From: Chromera velia
Taxonomy: Eukaryota; Sar; Chromeraceae
NCBI GenBank assembly: GCA_018398765.1
Contig: JAHBMJ010003387.1
Span: 1-11,191 of the forward strand
Direction: 5' to 3'
DNA: 11,191 nucleotides
The position numbers and the translations under genes are program-made. This document shows, in pieces, positions 1 to 8,099 of the stretch. The notes beneath the pieces are model-generated. The model worked only from the letters and a program-made list of their open reading frames with translations, ran no database searches and was not told the origin of the DNA. Position 1 is the stretch's first letter; the number at the start of each line of letters is the position of its first letter.

Positions 1-29
<29 letters not shown>
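1..29. repeat. (CA)n microsatellite at left window edge
   Basis: Uninterrupted CA dinucleotides run from the first base to position 29 and may continue beyond the window. On the minus strand the run is preceded by a CAG, but an exon starting inside (GT)n is not credible. Confidence 0.95.
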
Positions 30-31
<2 letters not shown>

Positions 32-603
32 GCACAACCCCCAAAGCCATCAGAGGAGCCAGTACCCTCCCGGCCGAGGCAGGCAGTTTTCCGCTCTCCC
101 TCCCGTCAGCTCCCGCTTGAAAGACCCCGGGGCCGAGCGGAGCCCCGTTGCTGTTCAGCTCTCTCTGGAGGGAGAACCGGATCGTGCCTGCATGCATTCG
201 TTCATTCATTTACATGCAATGCGTGCGCAGGGAGGGAAAGAGAGTGAGACAGACAGACAGACTCCAGAGAAGAAGAGGACAACAGATCAGACGGGGGATT
301 GTCTGTCATGTCGGGCAGTCTTGAACATTCCAGCTGCCCTCTCTGACAGGAGAGCCTGGTCTCTCGTGGAATATGGAGAGGAAGAGTGCATGGGGGGTCG
401 GACAGGCCGAGAGACAGAGACAGCGACTAAGACAGCAAAGGAGACACGCCGGGAGGGAAGCACGGGATGTCGGAAGAAGGCAGAGACAACGGAGTTGAAT
501 GGAAACCAATGGAAAAGAAAAAAAAGAAGAAACAAGAAAGGAAAAGAAAAAACACACACCCGAACAAAAAGAGAAGAGAGACACCGAAACAATCACAGTC
601 ACT

Positions 604-654
<51 letters not shown>

Positions 655-852
655 GCCTTGCTCCTGACTTTCCCTGCATGGAAAAAGTCACATAAGCCCA
701 CAACCTGCCAGACGAACAAGACGGACCGTTTCGAGCAGCGCGTTCGATTACGTCTGACAGAGTGTCTGCCGGGGAGGCCGCATTGTTGCTTTTGCTCTTG
801 TTTTTCTTCTCCATCGCAGCTATTGCGCCCCCTCCCCTGCCCCGCCCCCTAC
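30..852 (-). other. Gene-free stretch, probable intron of the leftward gene
   Basis: No convincing exon is visible on either strand. Several open frames cross the stretch, but their products are low-complexity (Ser/Leu, Arg/Glu or Lys/Arg runs) produced by the CT/GA repeat and by purine-rich sequence. If the minus-strand gene at 853-1450 is a RAD5-type protein, the rest of its HIRAN domain and the helicase must lie further left, so this stretch is most simply part of its first coding intron. The second half of a HIRAN domain was looked for in the minus-strand frames and not found. One TGCATGCA octamer occurs at 189-196. Confidence 0.4.
607..652. repeat. (CT)23 microsatellite
   Basis: Twenty-three uninterrupted CT units. 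On the minus strand this is (GA)n and gives a meaningless Arg-Glu repeat at the end of the long open frame that begins at 1450. It probably lies in an intron. Confidence 0.95.
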
Positions 853-1450
853 CCCCCACAGCCCGTGGGGGGGGGACCTCTAATCGAAAGTCCGCAGGAC
901 ACCCGCACGACAACCCGCTTCCCCTCCCTGCCCAGAAACGGTCAGTCGCATACCCCTCCACTACAAGCTTTCCCAGGAAAACCTCAAAGGACTCCGTCAC
1001 AAATGATGATTGTCCTCCCTCTTCTACCTCCTCTCTTTCTACCACACCCCCAGACCTGTCGGTCGGGCCCATCTCCTTCTCCTCACTCCTTCTCACTCTT
1101 TTGGACACACGTCCCTGTCCACCTTTCATCACCTCAGGGGAGCTGGGGATCTCTACTGGACCATCATCGGGTCGCTGCATCATTAAAGAGGACGACGAAC
1201 TACCAGAGGCTCCAGCCTTTGGGGCATCTCGCACCAGCTCCCTTGCTCCAGTAGTGACGAAGGGCCGCTTCAACCGTCCACTTCCATTCCCCCCCACTCC
1301 CCCCGTAGCCCCCACTCCAACACCATGCCGGTCCAGGAGCAGATTGGCAGCCCTGGCAAGGTCCCCCTTCGCCTGTGCGAGGCAGGACTGGAGAACGGAG
1401 TCGGGCACGTGAGGACCCACCAAAACCCTCAAACCCTGAATGCAGGACAT
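853..1450 (-). CDS. N-terminal exon of a probable RAD5/HLTF-type SNF2 repair protein (partial)
   Basis: Seen: the minus-strand frame starts at the ATG at 1450-1448, the first Met after an in-frame stop at 1510-1508. Residues about 7-43 form a short helical UBA-like segment (LVGPHVPDSVLQSCLAQAKG, then ARAANLLLD). Residues about 45-150 are Gly/Ser/Glu-rich and look disordered, with a basic patch RVSKRVRR at 114-121 that could be a nuclear localisation signal. Residues about 154-191 (FEVFLGKLVVEGYAT, then GRGSGL and FRLE) resemble the first strands of a HIRAN domain. Known: plant RAD5-type proteins have this order, a UBA-like start followed by a linker, HIRAN, then a SNF2 ATPase with an inserted RING finger. 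They promote error-free post-replication repair by PCNA polyubiquitination and fork remodelling. Inferred: this is the first coding exon, with the helicase beyond the left edge. The exon end is uncertain. Donor candidates on the minus strand are GTAGGG (used here, exon end 853) and GTCCCC (exon end 878). A different UBA-containing nuclear protein remains possible. Confidence 0.5.
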
Positions 1451-2486
1451 GCGTCGGAGCTGTTGGTCCCTCCCTCGCCTACGCAGTTTTTGATGGAAGC
1501 AGCCGGCTCATTCGGATTGCACGTCGTTCTCTCTGCCTGAAAAAGGCACAGGACAGGCAGACTGAGAAAAAGAACGATCCTGCCAACTGCACTACAACTT
1601 AGGGCACTATCGATAGAACAATCTCACGAGGGCCGCAGGACTTTGTCGAGAATCTGTAGGCATGCGCACCATGCAGACCGCCCTGGAATTCACGAGGAAG
1701 TGTGATGACGGCCACCAATTATTAATAAGGGGTCATCATTGAATTGACATGCAGGCTTCCGAGGAGGCCATTTCAGGCCTTCATCCATCCTATTCCATCC
1801 TTCATCCACCCTCCATTTGACACATGCAGTCTCGTCGGAGACGGCAATAATGTGCATAAATTTGCCTGATGCCCCCAGCGGCCCGATAGCGGCCCGCGTG
1901 CCCCGGCATGCCATGGCATGCATGTATTGCCCCTATAGCTCCGCGCGGTGCATGCCTGAACTGAAAGGAAAGGACTTCGCGGCTCGCTGCAAAATGCGAA
2001 AAAAATTAAGGTCAGTATACCGTCGATGGGCAGAATGATGGCCAAAGAATGATGGCAGAATAAGGCAAGTGACACTTCAACTTCTCCATGTATTACCCTC
2101 TCTTATTCATGCAAACCCACATACGCATCTGTGCATCTCTCCCTAATCGGTAACTTCCATACTGGACGTTGTGGTCGCTTCAGGAGTCTTTACTTAGAGG
2201 TTCTCCGGGTATCTTCTTGTGGTGCCAAGAAGATCGAGCCAGTCTGACAGGTTCACGAAGGTTTTCGACGTGTCCTCTGGAAATAGAGAGAAAAGTGCAG
2301 CTACACAGATCATCAGTCGGCTGGCCCATCCTCTCGCTTTGCTCTCTCTTTGAGTTTGAGAAGGAGGTCAGATTGACAAGGAGTCCACCTAGAGACGGCC
2401 GGAGTGTTCTTTGCAATCAATCTGGGGTCTCTTCCTGTTCCATCTGTTGAAGAAGGAAAGAAAAGGAAAGGGAAACAGACGGTACT
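1451..2486. promoter_or_regulatory. Divergent intergenic region between the RAD5-like and rhomboid genes
   Basis: The two start codons face away from each other about 1 kb apart, so both 5' UTRs and both promoters must lie here. No clear TATA box or initiator can be assigned. Visible elements are a TGATGAC/GTCATCA inverted pair (1703-1709 and 1732-1738), a degenerate ATCC-rich run (about 1777-1815), a 16-base palindrome (1906-1921), one TGCATGC (1949-1955), and two copies of GAATGATGGC (about 2033-2042 and 2047-2056). The small open frames in both directions have no recognisable product. The last 300 to 400 bases are probably the rhomboid 5' UTR. Confidence 0.55.
1906..1921. promoter_or_regulatory. 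Perfect 16-base palindrome in the divergent promoter
   Basis: GCATGCCATGGCATGC equals its own reverse complement. It is followed directly by ATGT, giving an adjoining TGCATGT, and a TGCATGC lies 28 bases further on at 1949-1955. It could be a dimeric transcription-factor site. TGCATGC is a known AP2-type site in apicomplexans, which matters only if the host is one. Confidence 0.45.
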
Positions 2487-3056
2487 ATGGCGAACGTCCA
2501 TCGGTTAAGCGACTTCAGGGACAACAGGGCCCAGGGGGGAGGGAGACTGCCGGGGCCCGGGGCTCAGATGGGGGGACCTGACCCATCGGACATTCGGTTT
2601 ATTGACATGTTGTGTCCCGGTTTTTCCTGGCGTGCCATGATTATATGGATTTCTGTAATCCAGGCAGCGGTGTTCATTGTCTCCCTCTCCCTCTGCCCAC
2701 CCTCACTTCAATTGGAACCAAACCCCTGGTCAACCTATATTTTGGGGGGTGGGATCGCGGGCTTGACGGCGCAGGGGCAGATTTGGAGACTCATCACACC
2801 CATGTTCCTGCACGCAAATCCTTTCCATATACTTGTCAGTCGGCTTGTGAGTATTGAGGAGCTGCTGGGGTACGTATATGCGGAGAATGATGACAGTTTT
2901 CCGTAACACTGTTCGACTAGGAGGAGCTTCTGAATTCATTATTGATTGACCTTTCGAGTCTCCCCTCCTCTCTTTTCTTCTCCTTTGTTGCTTTTTTCTT
3001 CACTTGGCAGCACGGAGGCAGTCCTGTCCATCCTTTCCCTGTGATATGTGTGTGTG

Positions 3057-3100
<44 letters not shown>

Positions 3101-6100
3101 CGTTTGCATCGACGTAGGGCGCCTTTAACCCCACCCACCAGTGTTGCTCTTGAATTGATTCCCTGTGACGGTCTCTTAACCGACATCTCACTGCCTCACT
3201 CACTCACTGGAAGAGAATGAAAAGAAAAGAATGGAAGGAAAAAAGAGGACGATTAGGACACGGGAGACACTGGGCTCGCCTTCCGCAGTATGGTTGTGTG
3301 TCCCGTAGGGCGGGTACACCTTTTCATTCAGAGAGCTCTTCCCTCGCCTCACTAGAAGTTGGCTTTCGTTCCGTTCTGCGTAATCCATGCGCATGCGTGT
3401 GTTCTCGTCCCTTGTCGTTGCAGTTCAACCTCTTCTTCCAAATCCGCATGGGACTTCCTCTTGAGGCAAAGTGAGTGAGTGAGTGAGTGAGTGACTTTAG
3501 GATAGGATAGGATAGGATTAATGTCTGGAGGACTTTTTGGGTGGGTGGGTGGGTGGGTGGGTGCGTGGGTCAGCGAGCAAGTGACCCTTTAGTCGAATGA
3601 GTCAGCGAGGAAGCAGCGTACAGTTGTTTACAGGGTCTGCTGCTCGTATTTGTTCGTTTCTTATCATTTCAAGTGTCTGTCCGTTGCGTTCGTGGTCGTG
3701 GTATTGCTCCGCCTTCCTCCACGGCATTGCTTTTTGTCACAGAAGAATCACAACGTGCAATCCTCCCATCTCGGAGGGGGACCAATTTCCCCGCTTTTCC
3801 ATTCATTCACATTTGGAAGGTGCACTCATGAGAGCCGACCTGAAAGTTTTTCCTTTTGTTCGTCTTTTCCGTTCAAGTCGCAATTCACGTTCGCTTGCGT
3901 TTTCCTCTCTGTCTCTTTCCCCCCGGTGTTCTCTTTCTTTCGTCCTTGTTTTGTTTTTTCTTGTTCGTCCGTCTCTCTGACTGACATCCCTCCTTTCTTG
4001 CAGATATGGCGTATCGAACTTTCTGTATTTGTACTTTGTCACCGGGTTTATGGGGAACGTTTTCTCTCAGGCAGTGGCGCCTAATGGGGTCAGTCAGTTC
4101 TCGGTAGCATACGCACTCCTGCTAAGCTTTGCACGCCTACAGTTGCAATCCATGTGTTCTTATGAAAGAAATCTCACGTATAATGTGCAGTAGTGCAATC
4201 AAAAGCTCATCCAGTCACACAAAAGGCATGCCTGCATCCGATCTCCATTGCGGATCTGCTCCTGCGCATTTAAACACACACGCATACACAATCACAAGAG
4301 CACACGATTGGCGAAAGGTTCAAGGTCGAAAGAAAGAAAAGATAATTAATCAGCTTGAAATTATCTCCGAGTCAGACAGTGAAGGCGTTCTCATAGTAGA
4401 GGCACTTCGCCGTTCACATGAGCAACCACGAACAATGCGTGAGAGTCTAGTTTATTTGAGTACGACGCCGCTTCTCTTTGCCCCGCTCTCGCATCTTTTC
4501 CGTTGTTTTGCTCGCATATGATTCCTTCCATGCTCTCCTTCCTGCACTCCCCCCCGGGTTGCTCTTCCTGGCCGTTCGTTTGTAGATCTGCTTTCTTCCT
4601 CTCTCCCCTTTTCTTTAATTGACATTTCTTTCGTGCCTTCCTTTCAGTATCCCCACTCTCCGCATAGAAAGAACTCGACTGAAAGAAGATAATTTTTCTC
4701 GTTCATTCTCTTCGTCCTCCTGTGATGGATCGATCGTCAAGTCACCCGGCCGGGCTCGGCTCATCACTTCCGAGTCCCTTTCTGCTGCAGGTGAAAATTG
4801 GCGCATCCACAGCTGGCTTTGGGTTGATCGGCTGTCAGGTGGGGTGGGGTGAGGGTGTTTCTGTGTGCATGGGGAGAGGTGGGGACCCCGGTTTTTTGGT
4901 CACTCACGTTTGTTTGGCTTTTTCTGTCTTTCTCCAGCTCCCTGACCGGATGCACAAGCGCCACTCACCTCAACGTGTGTCCACAAGAATGCGTTTTTTG
5001 TGGTCAAATCTGAAGCAGGAAGTGATGTGAGAGGATCAACTGGGCATGCAGAGAAATTTCTTCAAGGCACTTAACCAGAAAGACACAGGGAAACTGTAGG
5101 TTGACAAAAATAAAGCGTGCATGGATGCAGAAGTCCTCCGCGTACCGTTTTTCCCACACACATATTAATTAATAAGTTCGCGGGAGGCCCCACACATAGA
5201 GGGCTCTCTCTCGTTGTTCATTCGATCGGACAGATGAGATAGGGACCTCGCACGATGAACGTTGCTGGCTTATGTGCAAGCTTGTGTGTTGTACATTAGA
5301 GCTCATACAAAGATGTACGTGTATGCGTGCATGTGTGCAGATCGGGGAACTTGCACTGGACTGGCACATGATCCAAGACAAGGCCAGGGTGATCCTGAAT
5401 CTGATGTAGGTCCTGCCTGTCTCTTCCGTCTCCTGCTTGCTCCTGCCTTTTGTTTTCATGCACTCGTCTCGTTTCGCCTCTTTTTTTTCTCATTGCTAGC
5501 TGTCTTCGGCAGAAGTGCGCTTGTTCTTTGCGTGTTTATGTCGTTTGAAGGACGTGGACTTCATATCTGTGCATGGATTATGAATGAAATGGTGCGGACG
5601 TGGTCGACTGTTCTGCCAACAAATAGACGGACGGTGAGGCCTTTTGGATTCTGATGACCTGTGAAAGCTTCAACTTTCATGTACGCGAATCACTGGGCCC
5701 AGTGCGTACATGCGCCTACGCGTATTCCATATGTCTGCTTGGGTGTATGCGTGGGTGGGCGGTTGCAGCTTCTTTCTGATCATCATGGTCCTCATGACGG
5801 CCGGCATGCCCGTCGGTAAGTGGAAGGAAGATCATGCAGAGTGGCGATCGAGAAAGAGGAAAAGGGAGCTCCGTGGGCAGTGGAATTCGTGAAAGGAAGA
5901 AGTGTGACTCATCTTGACAGCCAGCGAATGGGGCCTTCCTTTGTTTGGGAGGGTGGGATGTCAAGGTTGCCATCTTTTTGTCTGCATGCGAGCACATGCA
6001 ATACGATGACGAGAGACGGTGTGCTCCTTGTGGGAGTCAAGTGGTTGGGTACTTTCGAGTTAGTTGGTCCTATGCCGACTCACCTTTCTCTCTCGCTATT

Positions 6101-6889
6101 TTTCTCTCTCCCGTCTACCCCTTCGTTTCTGCTGGTTCTGTGTGTGAGTGAGTGAGTTAGTCTGGGTTTGTGAGTACGTTTGTGCGCGGGTGCGTCTGTG
6201 TGTCTTTCGCTGGGGTTCTGCTGTTCCGGTGCCTGCTCACTGATTTGTGTATGCATATGTAGAGAGTAAGAGGGCTGAGAAGCGCAGAAACGATTGAAAA
6301 CATTGTGTGCATGTGAACCTCAATGGGCGCGCGCGTGCAGATTGGTGGGGTCACTTGGGGGGATTCGTGGGAGGGATTCTAATGGCTTTCGTTCTCAATA
6401 GAAACATGGAGCATAAACCGACGTCAGTCCGCTGTGGATTCGTCCGTTTTTTCTTTTCTATTCCTCCCGCTTTCTCTCTCTTTCCCTCCCTTCCTTTTTG
6501 GCATCCCTTTATTCTTTCTACCTTTCTGCTGATGCGTGTAGCTGCTGAGTGCAGAGACAGGCAGAGTGGTTCATTACATGCCAGGCTGCGCTTTTGGTTT
6601 CCTGGAGGATTGTATCACCGCACTAGCAAAACGCGAGGGTCTTCGTACATGTGCTTGTATACGAATACATCGACAATTAATGGCAGGGCTTACTTACATG
6701 CTTTCCCTCCCTCCCTCCCTCCCTCCCTCCCACTTGCGTGCGTGCGTGCGTGCGTGCAGATGGTACAAGGCCGCTTGGTGGACTGCAGTTGCTGGCTTCG
6801 TTGCGATTCCCGTCAGCTGCAGTCTGAAGATTTTCCTGGGGACTCCTCCCATTGGCGGCCTTCCTCAATACTGTTCAGATAACTATTAA
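2487..6889 (+). CDS. Rhomboid intramembrane serine protease, 8 exons, 283 aa
   Basis: Exons: 2487-2834, 3424-3470, 4004-4088, 4791-4838, 5341-5405, 5769-5815, 6341-6422 and 6760-6889. They total 852 nt including TAA, all introns are GT..AG, and all phases are consistent. Seen: a polar N-terminus (1-47) and TM1 (about 49-70); the loop-1 WR motif at 100-101; HILFN at 114-118 (His114, Asn118); GASTAGFGLIG with nucleophile Ser166 at 166 and helix glycines after it; WWGHLGGFVGG with catalytic His218; and a seventh C-terminal hydrophobic segment (about 246-270). Known: rhomboids cleave transmembrane substrates inside the bilayer with a Ser-His dyad. HxxxN, GxSx and GHxGG are the family signatures, and the 6+1 topology is typical of eukaryotic secretase rhomboids. 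Inferred: a secretory-pathway or plasma-membrane active protease. No mitochondrial presequence is apparent. If the host is apicomplexan it would belong with the short ROM1/ROM2-type proteins. The start codon is the first Met of the frame, in the context actATGG. Substrate unknown. Confidence 0.9.
2835..2852 (+). other. Two competing in-frame 5' splice sites at the end of exon 1
   Basis: GTCAGT at 2835 and GTGAGT at 2847 are 12 bases apart, and both leave exon 1 in phase 0. The upstream site joins to exon 2 as HIL-FNLFFQ, restoring the rhomboid HxxxN spacing (His114, Asn118). The downstream site, closer to the usual donor consensus, would insert Val-Ser-Arg-Leu between His and Asn. Introns 3 and 7 of the same gene also need GTCAGT donors, so the upstream site is plausible. 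Confidence 0.75.
3047..3101. repeat. (TG)n(TA)n(TG)n compound microsatellite
   Basis: A TG run, a short TA run around 3057-3066, then a longer TG run that decays into GTGCGTGCG. It lies in intron 1. Confidence 0.9.
3471..3564 (+). repeat. Three tandem arrays at the 5' end of intron 2, including (GGGT)n
   Basis: Intron 2 (3471-4003, 533 bases) opens with its donor as the first unit of a GTGA array (3471-3494). A GATAG array (about 3501-3517) and a GGGT array (3539-3562) follow. The last has six GGG runs separated by single T bases on the coding strand, the pattern of a very stable parallel G-quadruplex that would also form in the pre-mRNA. Confidence 0.85.
4089..4790 (+). other. Intron 3 of the rhomboid gene
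   Basis: 702 bases from GTCAGT to TTTCTGCTGCAG, the longest intron of the gene. No exon or second gene was recognised inside. It ends immediately before the short exon 4 that encodes the Ser166 active-site helix. Confidence 0.8.
4839..5340 (+). other. Intron 4 of the rhomboid gene
   Basis: 502 bases with a weak GTGGGG donor and an acceptor ending TGTGTGCAG. A cryptic acceptor (TTTCTCCAG ending at 4937) opens a frame that stops at 5028-5030. Its use, or retention of the intron, would cut the protein just after the active-site serine helix. Confidence 0.75.
5406..6340 (+). other. Introns 5 and 6 flanking the 47-base exon 6
   Basis: Intron 5 (5406-5768, 363 bases) uses GTAGGT. Intron 6 (5816-6340, 525 bases) uses GTAAGT and ends GCGCGTGCAG. 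Between them exon 6 encodes FFLIIMVLMTAGMPV, most of the fifth membrane helix. Intron 6 interrupts the GAT codon just before the WWGHLGG motif. The open frames in these introns give no recognisable products. Confidence 0.8.
6705..6759 (+). repeat. (CCCT)n followed by (TGCG)n forming the intron 7 acceptor
   Basis: Intron 7 (6423-6759, donor GTCAGT) ends in a CCCT array (about 6705-6731) and then a TGCG array that runs straight into the terminal CAG. The pyrimidine tract is therefore separated from the AG by roughly 28 bases of purine-containing repeat. Exon 8 starts at 6760 and restores the frame (Thr241, then WYKAAWW), so the AG is well supported. Confidence 0.85.
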
Positions 6890-7261
6890 CCAATGAGAGA
6901 AAGGGAACCAAATACGTCTGTGAAGGTCAGGGAAAGAGAAGCCTGAGCAGTGCTCTGAGTCATGGTCAGCAGCGATTTGAGCTGACACATTCAGAGAGCG
7001 AGGGAGAAGCGAAAGGGAGTCTCTCAGGGTGGGAGGAGAAGAAATCGCCAGGAAGCACCAAGATATGGCCATGCAGGGCCGCGTGCGTCTCTGGTCTGGA
7101 GAATGCAGAGTCAGAGTCCGAGTATCGTCGGAAGAATGACGAAGAAGCTAGGCAACCAGCTAGAGAAGAATTAAGCGGAAAGGGGGGGGAGAGCGTATGA
7201 AAGCGTGAAACTGTAATCCTAGCTGTCACTAGAGCTGTCACCGCTCAAAGATGCCTATAGC
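6890..7261 (+). other. 3' flank and probable 3' UTR of the rhomboid gene
   Basis: GA-rich sequence of ordinary composition after the TAA at 6887-6889. No AATAAA-type signal stands out. A direct repeat AGCTGTCAC occurs twice near 7222-7241. The stretch ends at a run of 13 T residues (7262-7274), where composition changes sharply. Minus-strand open frames here have no recognisable product. Confidence 0.5.
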
Positions 7262-7456
7262 TTTTTTTTTTTTTGTGCGACGCCTACCACCTGTTCAGAA
7301 ATTATTTTCATACTTTCATCTAGTATAACTCCTGAACAAGAGTATATACAAAGCTCATACTTTATGAATAAACACTAAATCTATAAACTCACACAGAGTG
7401 TTTACTTGAGTATCTTATTCATTGTATATACATACACTTATAAGATACTATATTTA

Positions 7457-7480
7457 TTTATGTTTTTCAAAAAACATAAA
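7457..7480. repeat. 11-bp AT hairpin
   Basis: TTTATGTTTTT (7457-7467) and AAAAACATAAA (7470-7480) are perfectly complementary across two bases. Runs of A and T follow immediately. Confidence 0.7.
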
Positions 7481-7525
7481 ATTTTTTTGAAAGAAAAAAA
7501 AAATTTTTTTCCTAGGTTTTTTGTC

Positions 7526-7542
7526 ATTGATTGATTGATTGA
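7526..7542. repeat. Short (ATTG)n array
   Basis: Four tandem ATTG units inside the foldback unit. They have the same repeat unit as the longer array at 9936-10006. Confidence 0.85.
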
Positions 7543-7746
7543 TATGTTCCGCCCTAGGGCCTTCCTGCTATGTCTATCTGTCATTCAAAAGTTTCTCAAC
7601 CCATATATAGAGCAAATCATATTTTATAGACCCGCCATTCAACAACTGACTATTTAACTTTTTTATACTTATATAAATTTATAGTCTCCTTTCTGAACAA
7701 CTTTCAAAATAAAAAGTAATTTAAAAAAAATAATTTCTGAACAGGT

Positions 7747-7760
7747 GGTAGATATCTACC
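7747..7760. repeat. 14-base perfect palindrome at the foldback edge
   Basis: GGTAGATATCTACC overlaps the right terminus of the 7284-7751 inverted repeat, so its right half repeats the CTACC that begins the left terminus. Confidence 0.75.
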
Positions 7761-8011
7761 AGACTCTAGGCCAGACTGCTATTGAATCTGCCAAAGCATA
7801 TATAGGATAGTACTATAGGTATAATATTAAATAAAAAACCCATAGTATAATAGTGAAAGGCATAACATTCGACTTATAGATAACATGTTCAATTGTTTTT
7901 AATAAATATATGTATATATATAATATATGTAATAGGATTAGGATTTATAAAGTGATAAGTGATTTAGTGGTGCCTTAAAGTACTGTCGCCGTTTTGTCTT
8001 ATAGAGGTCGC

Positions 8012-8099
8012 GGCCTGGTCGCCCCCGCAAACGGCAGGGGGGCGTGCCTCACTCCTGAGGCTCAGACCGCACCCCGTGGCCCGTCTGGTTTCCCAGGCC
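8012..8099. other. GC-rich cloverleaf-like (four-way junction) element
   Basis: Four perfect stems are nested as in a cloverleaf. The closing stem is GGCCTGG (8012-8018) with CCAGGCC (8093-8099). Arm 1 is CGCCCCC (8020-8026) with GGGGGCG (8038-8044). Arm 2 is GCCTCA (8046-8051) with TGAGGC (8056-8061), with loop CTCC. Arm 3 is CAGAC (8063-8067) with GTCTG (8083-8087). The arms are separated by 0 to 5 bases. It is not a tRNA: there is no T-loop consensus, the arms have the wrong sizes, and it is too long. A competing hairpin pairs GTGGCC (8076-8081) with GGCCAC (8097-8102). Strand and function unknown; it could be a structured RNA, a DNA cruciform, or an organellar-type GC cluster. Confidence 0.5.

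Larger units (their letters stand above)
2835..3423 (+). other. Intron 1 of the rhomboid gene
   Basis: 589 bases from GTCAGT to TTGTCGTTGCAG. It contains a compound (TG)n(TA)n(TG)n microsatellite at about 3047-3096. The Thr-His or Cys-Val repeats seen in open frames here are microsatellite translation, not protein. Confidence 0.8.
7284..7751. repeat. Foldback unit with perfect 25-bp inverted termini
   Basis: Bases 7284-7308 (beginning CTACCACCTGTTCAGAA) are the exact reverse complement of 7727-7751 (ending TTCTGAACAGGTGGTAG). They enclose 418 bases of AT-rich non-coding sequence with an internal 11-bp hairpin (7457-7480) and a short (ATTG)n run (7526-7542). Size and termini resemble a MITE. 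The flanks show no obvious target-site duplication. Confidence 0.7.

Noticed and set aside
499-1254. Long plus-strand frame of 251 residues
   Set aside because: The product is a Lys-rich segment, a Ser/Leu run from the CT repeat, then Pro/Ser-rich sequence. It lies antisense to the RAD5-like exon, whose frame shows real domain features.
762-1412. Plus-strand frame of 216 residues
   Set aside because: It is the antisense shadow of the minus-strand exon. The Pro/Ser/Thr composition follows from reverse-complementing Gly/Arg/Glu codons, and there is no domain.
2917-3220. Frames with Thr-His or Val-Cys repeats
   Set aside because: Translation of the TG/CA microsatellite inside intron 1.
3597-4084. 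Plus-strand frames overlapping exon 3
   Set aside because: Phe/Ser/Leu-rich translation of a pyrimidine-rich intron end. The exon 3 frame is defined by rhomboid similarity instead.
4129-4521. 130-residue plus-strand frame in intron 3
   Set aside because: No domain, ordinary intronic composition, and interrupted relation to the exon chain.
6307-6882. Single-frame 191-residue reading across exons 7 and 8
   Set aside because: It contains SLPPSLPPSLP from the CCCT array and changes frame relative to the WYKAAWW segment. Splicing 6422 to 6760 gives a coherent protein.
8012-8099. tRNA gene
   Set aside because: Cloverleaf-like pairing exists, but there is no GTTCGA-type T-loop and no 7-base anticodon loop, and arm sizes and overall length do not fit.
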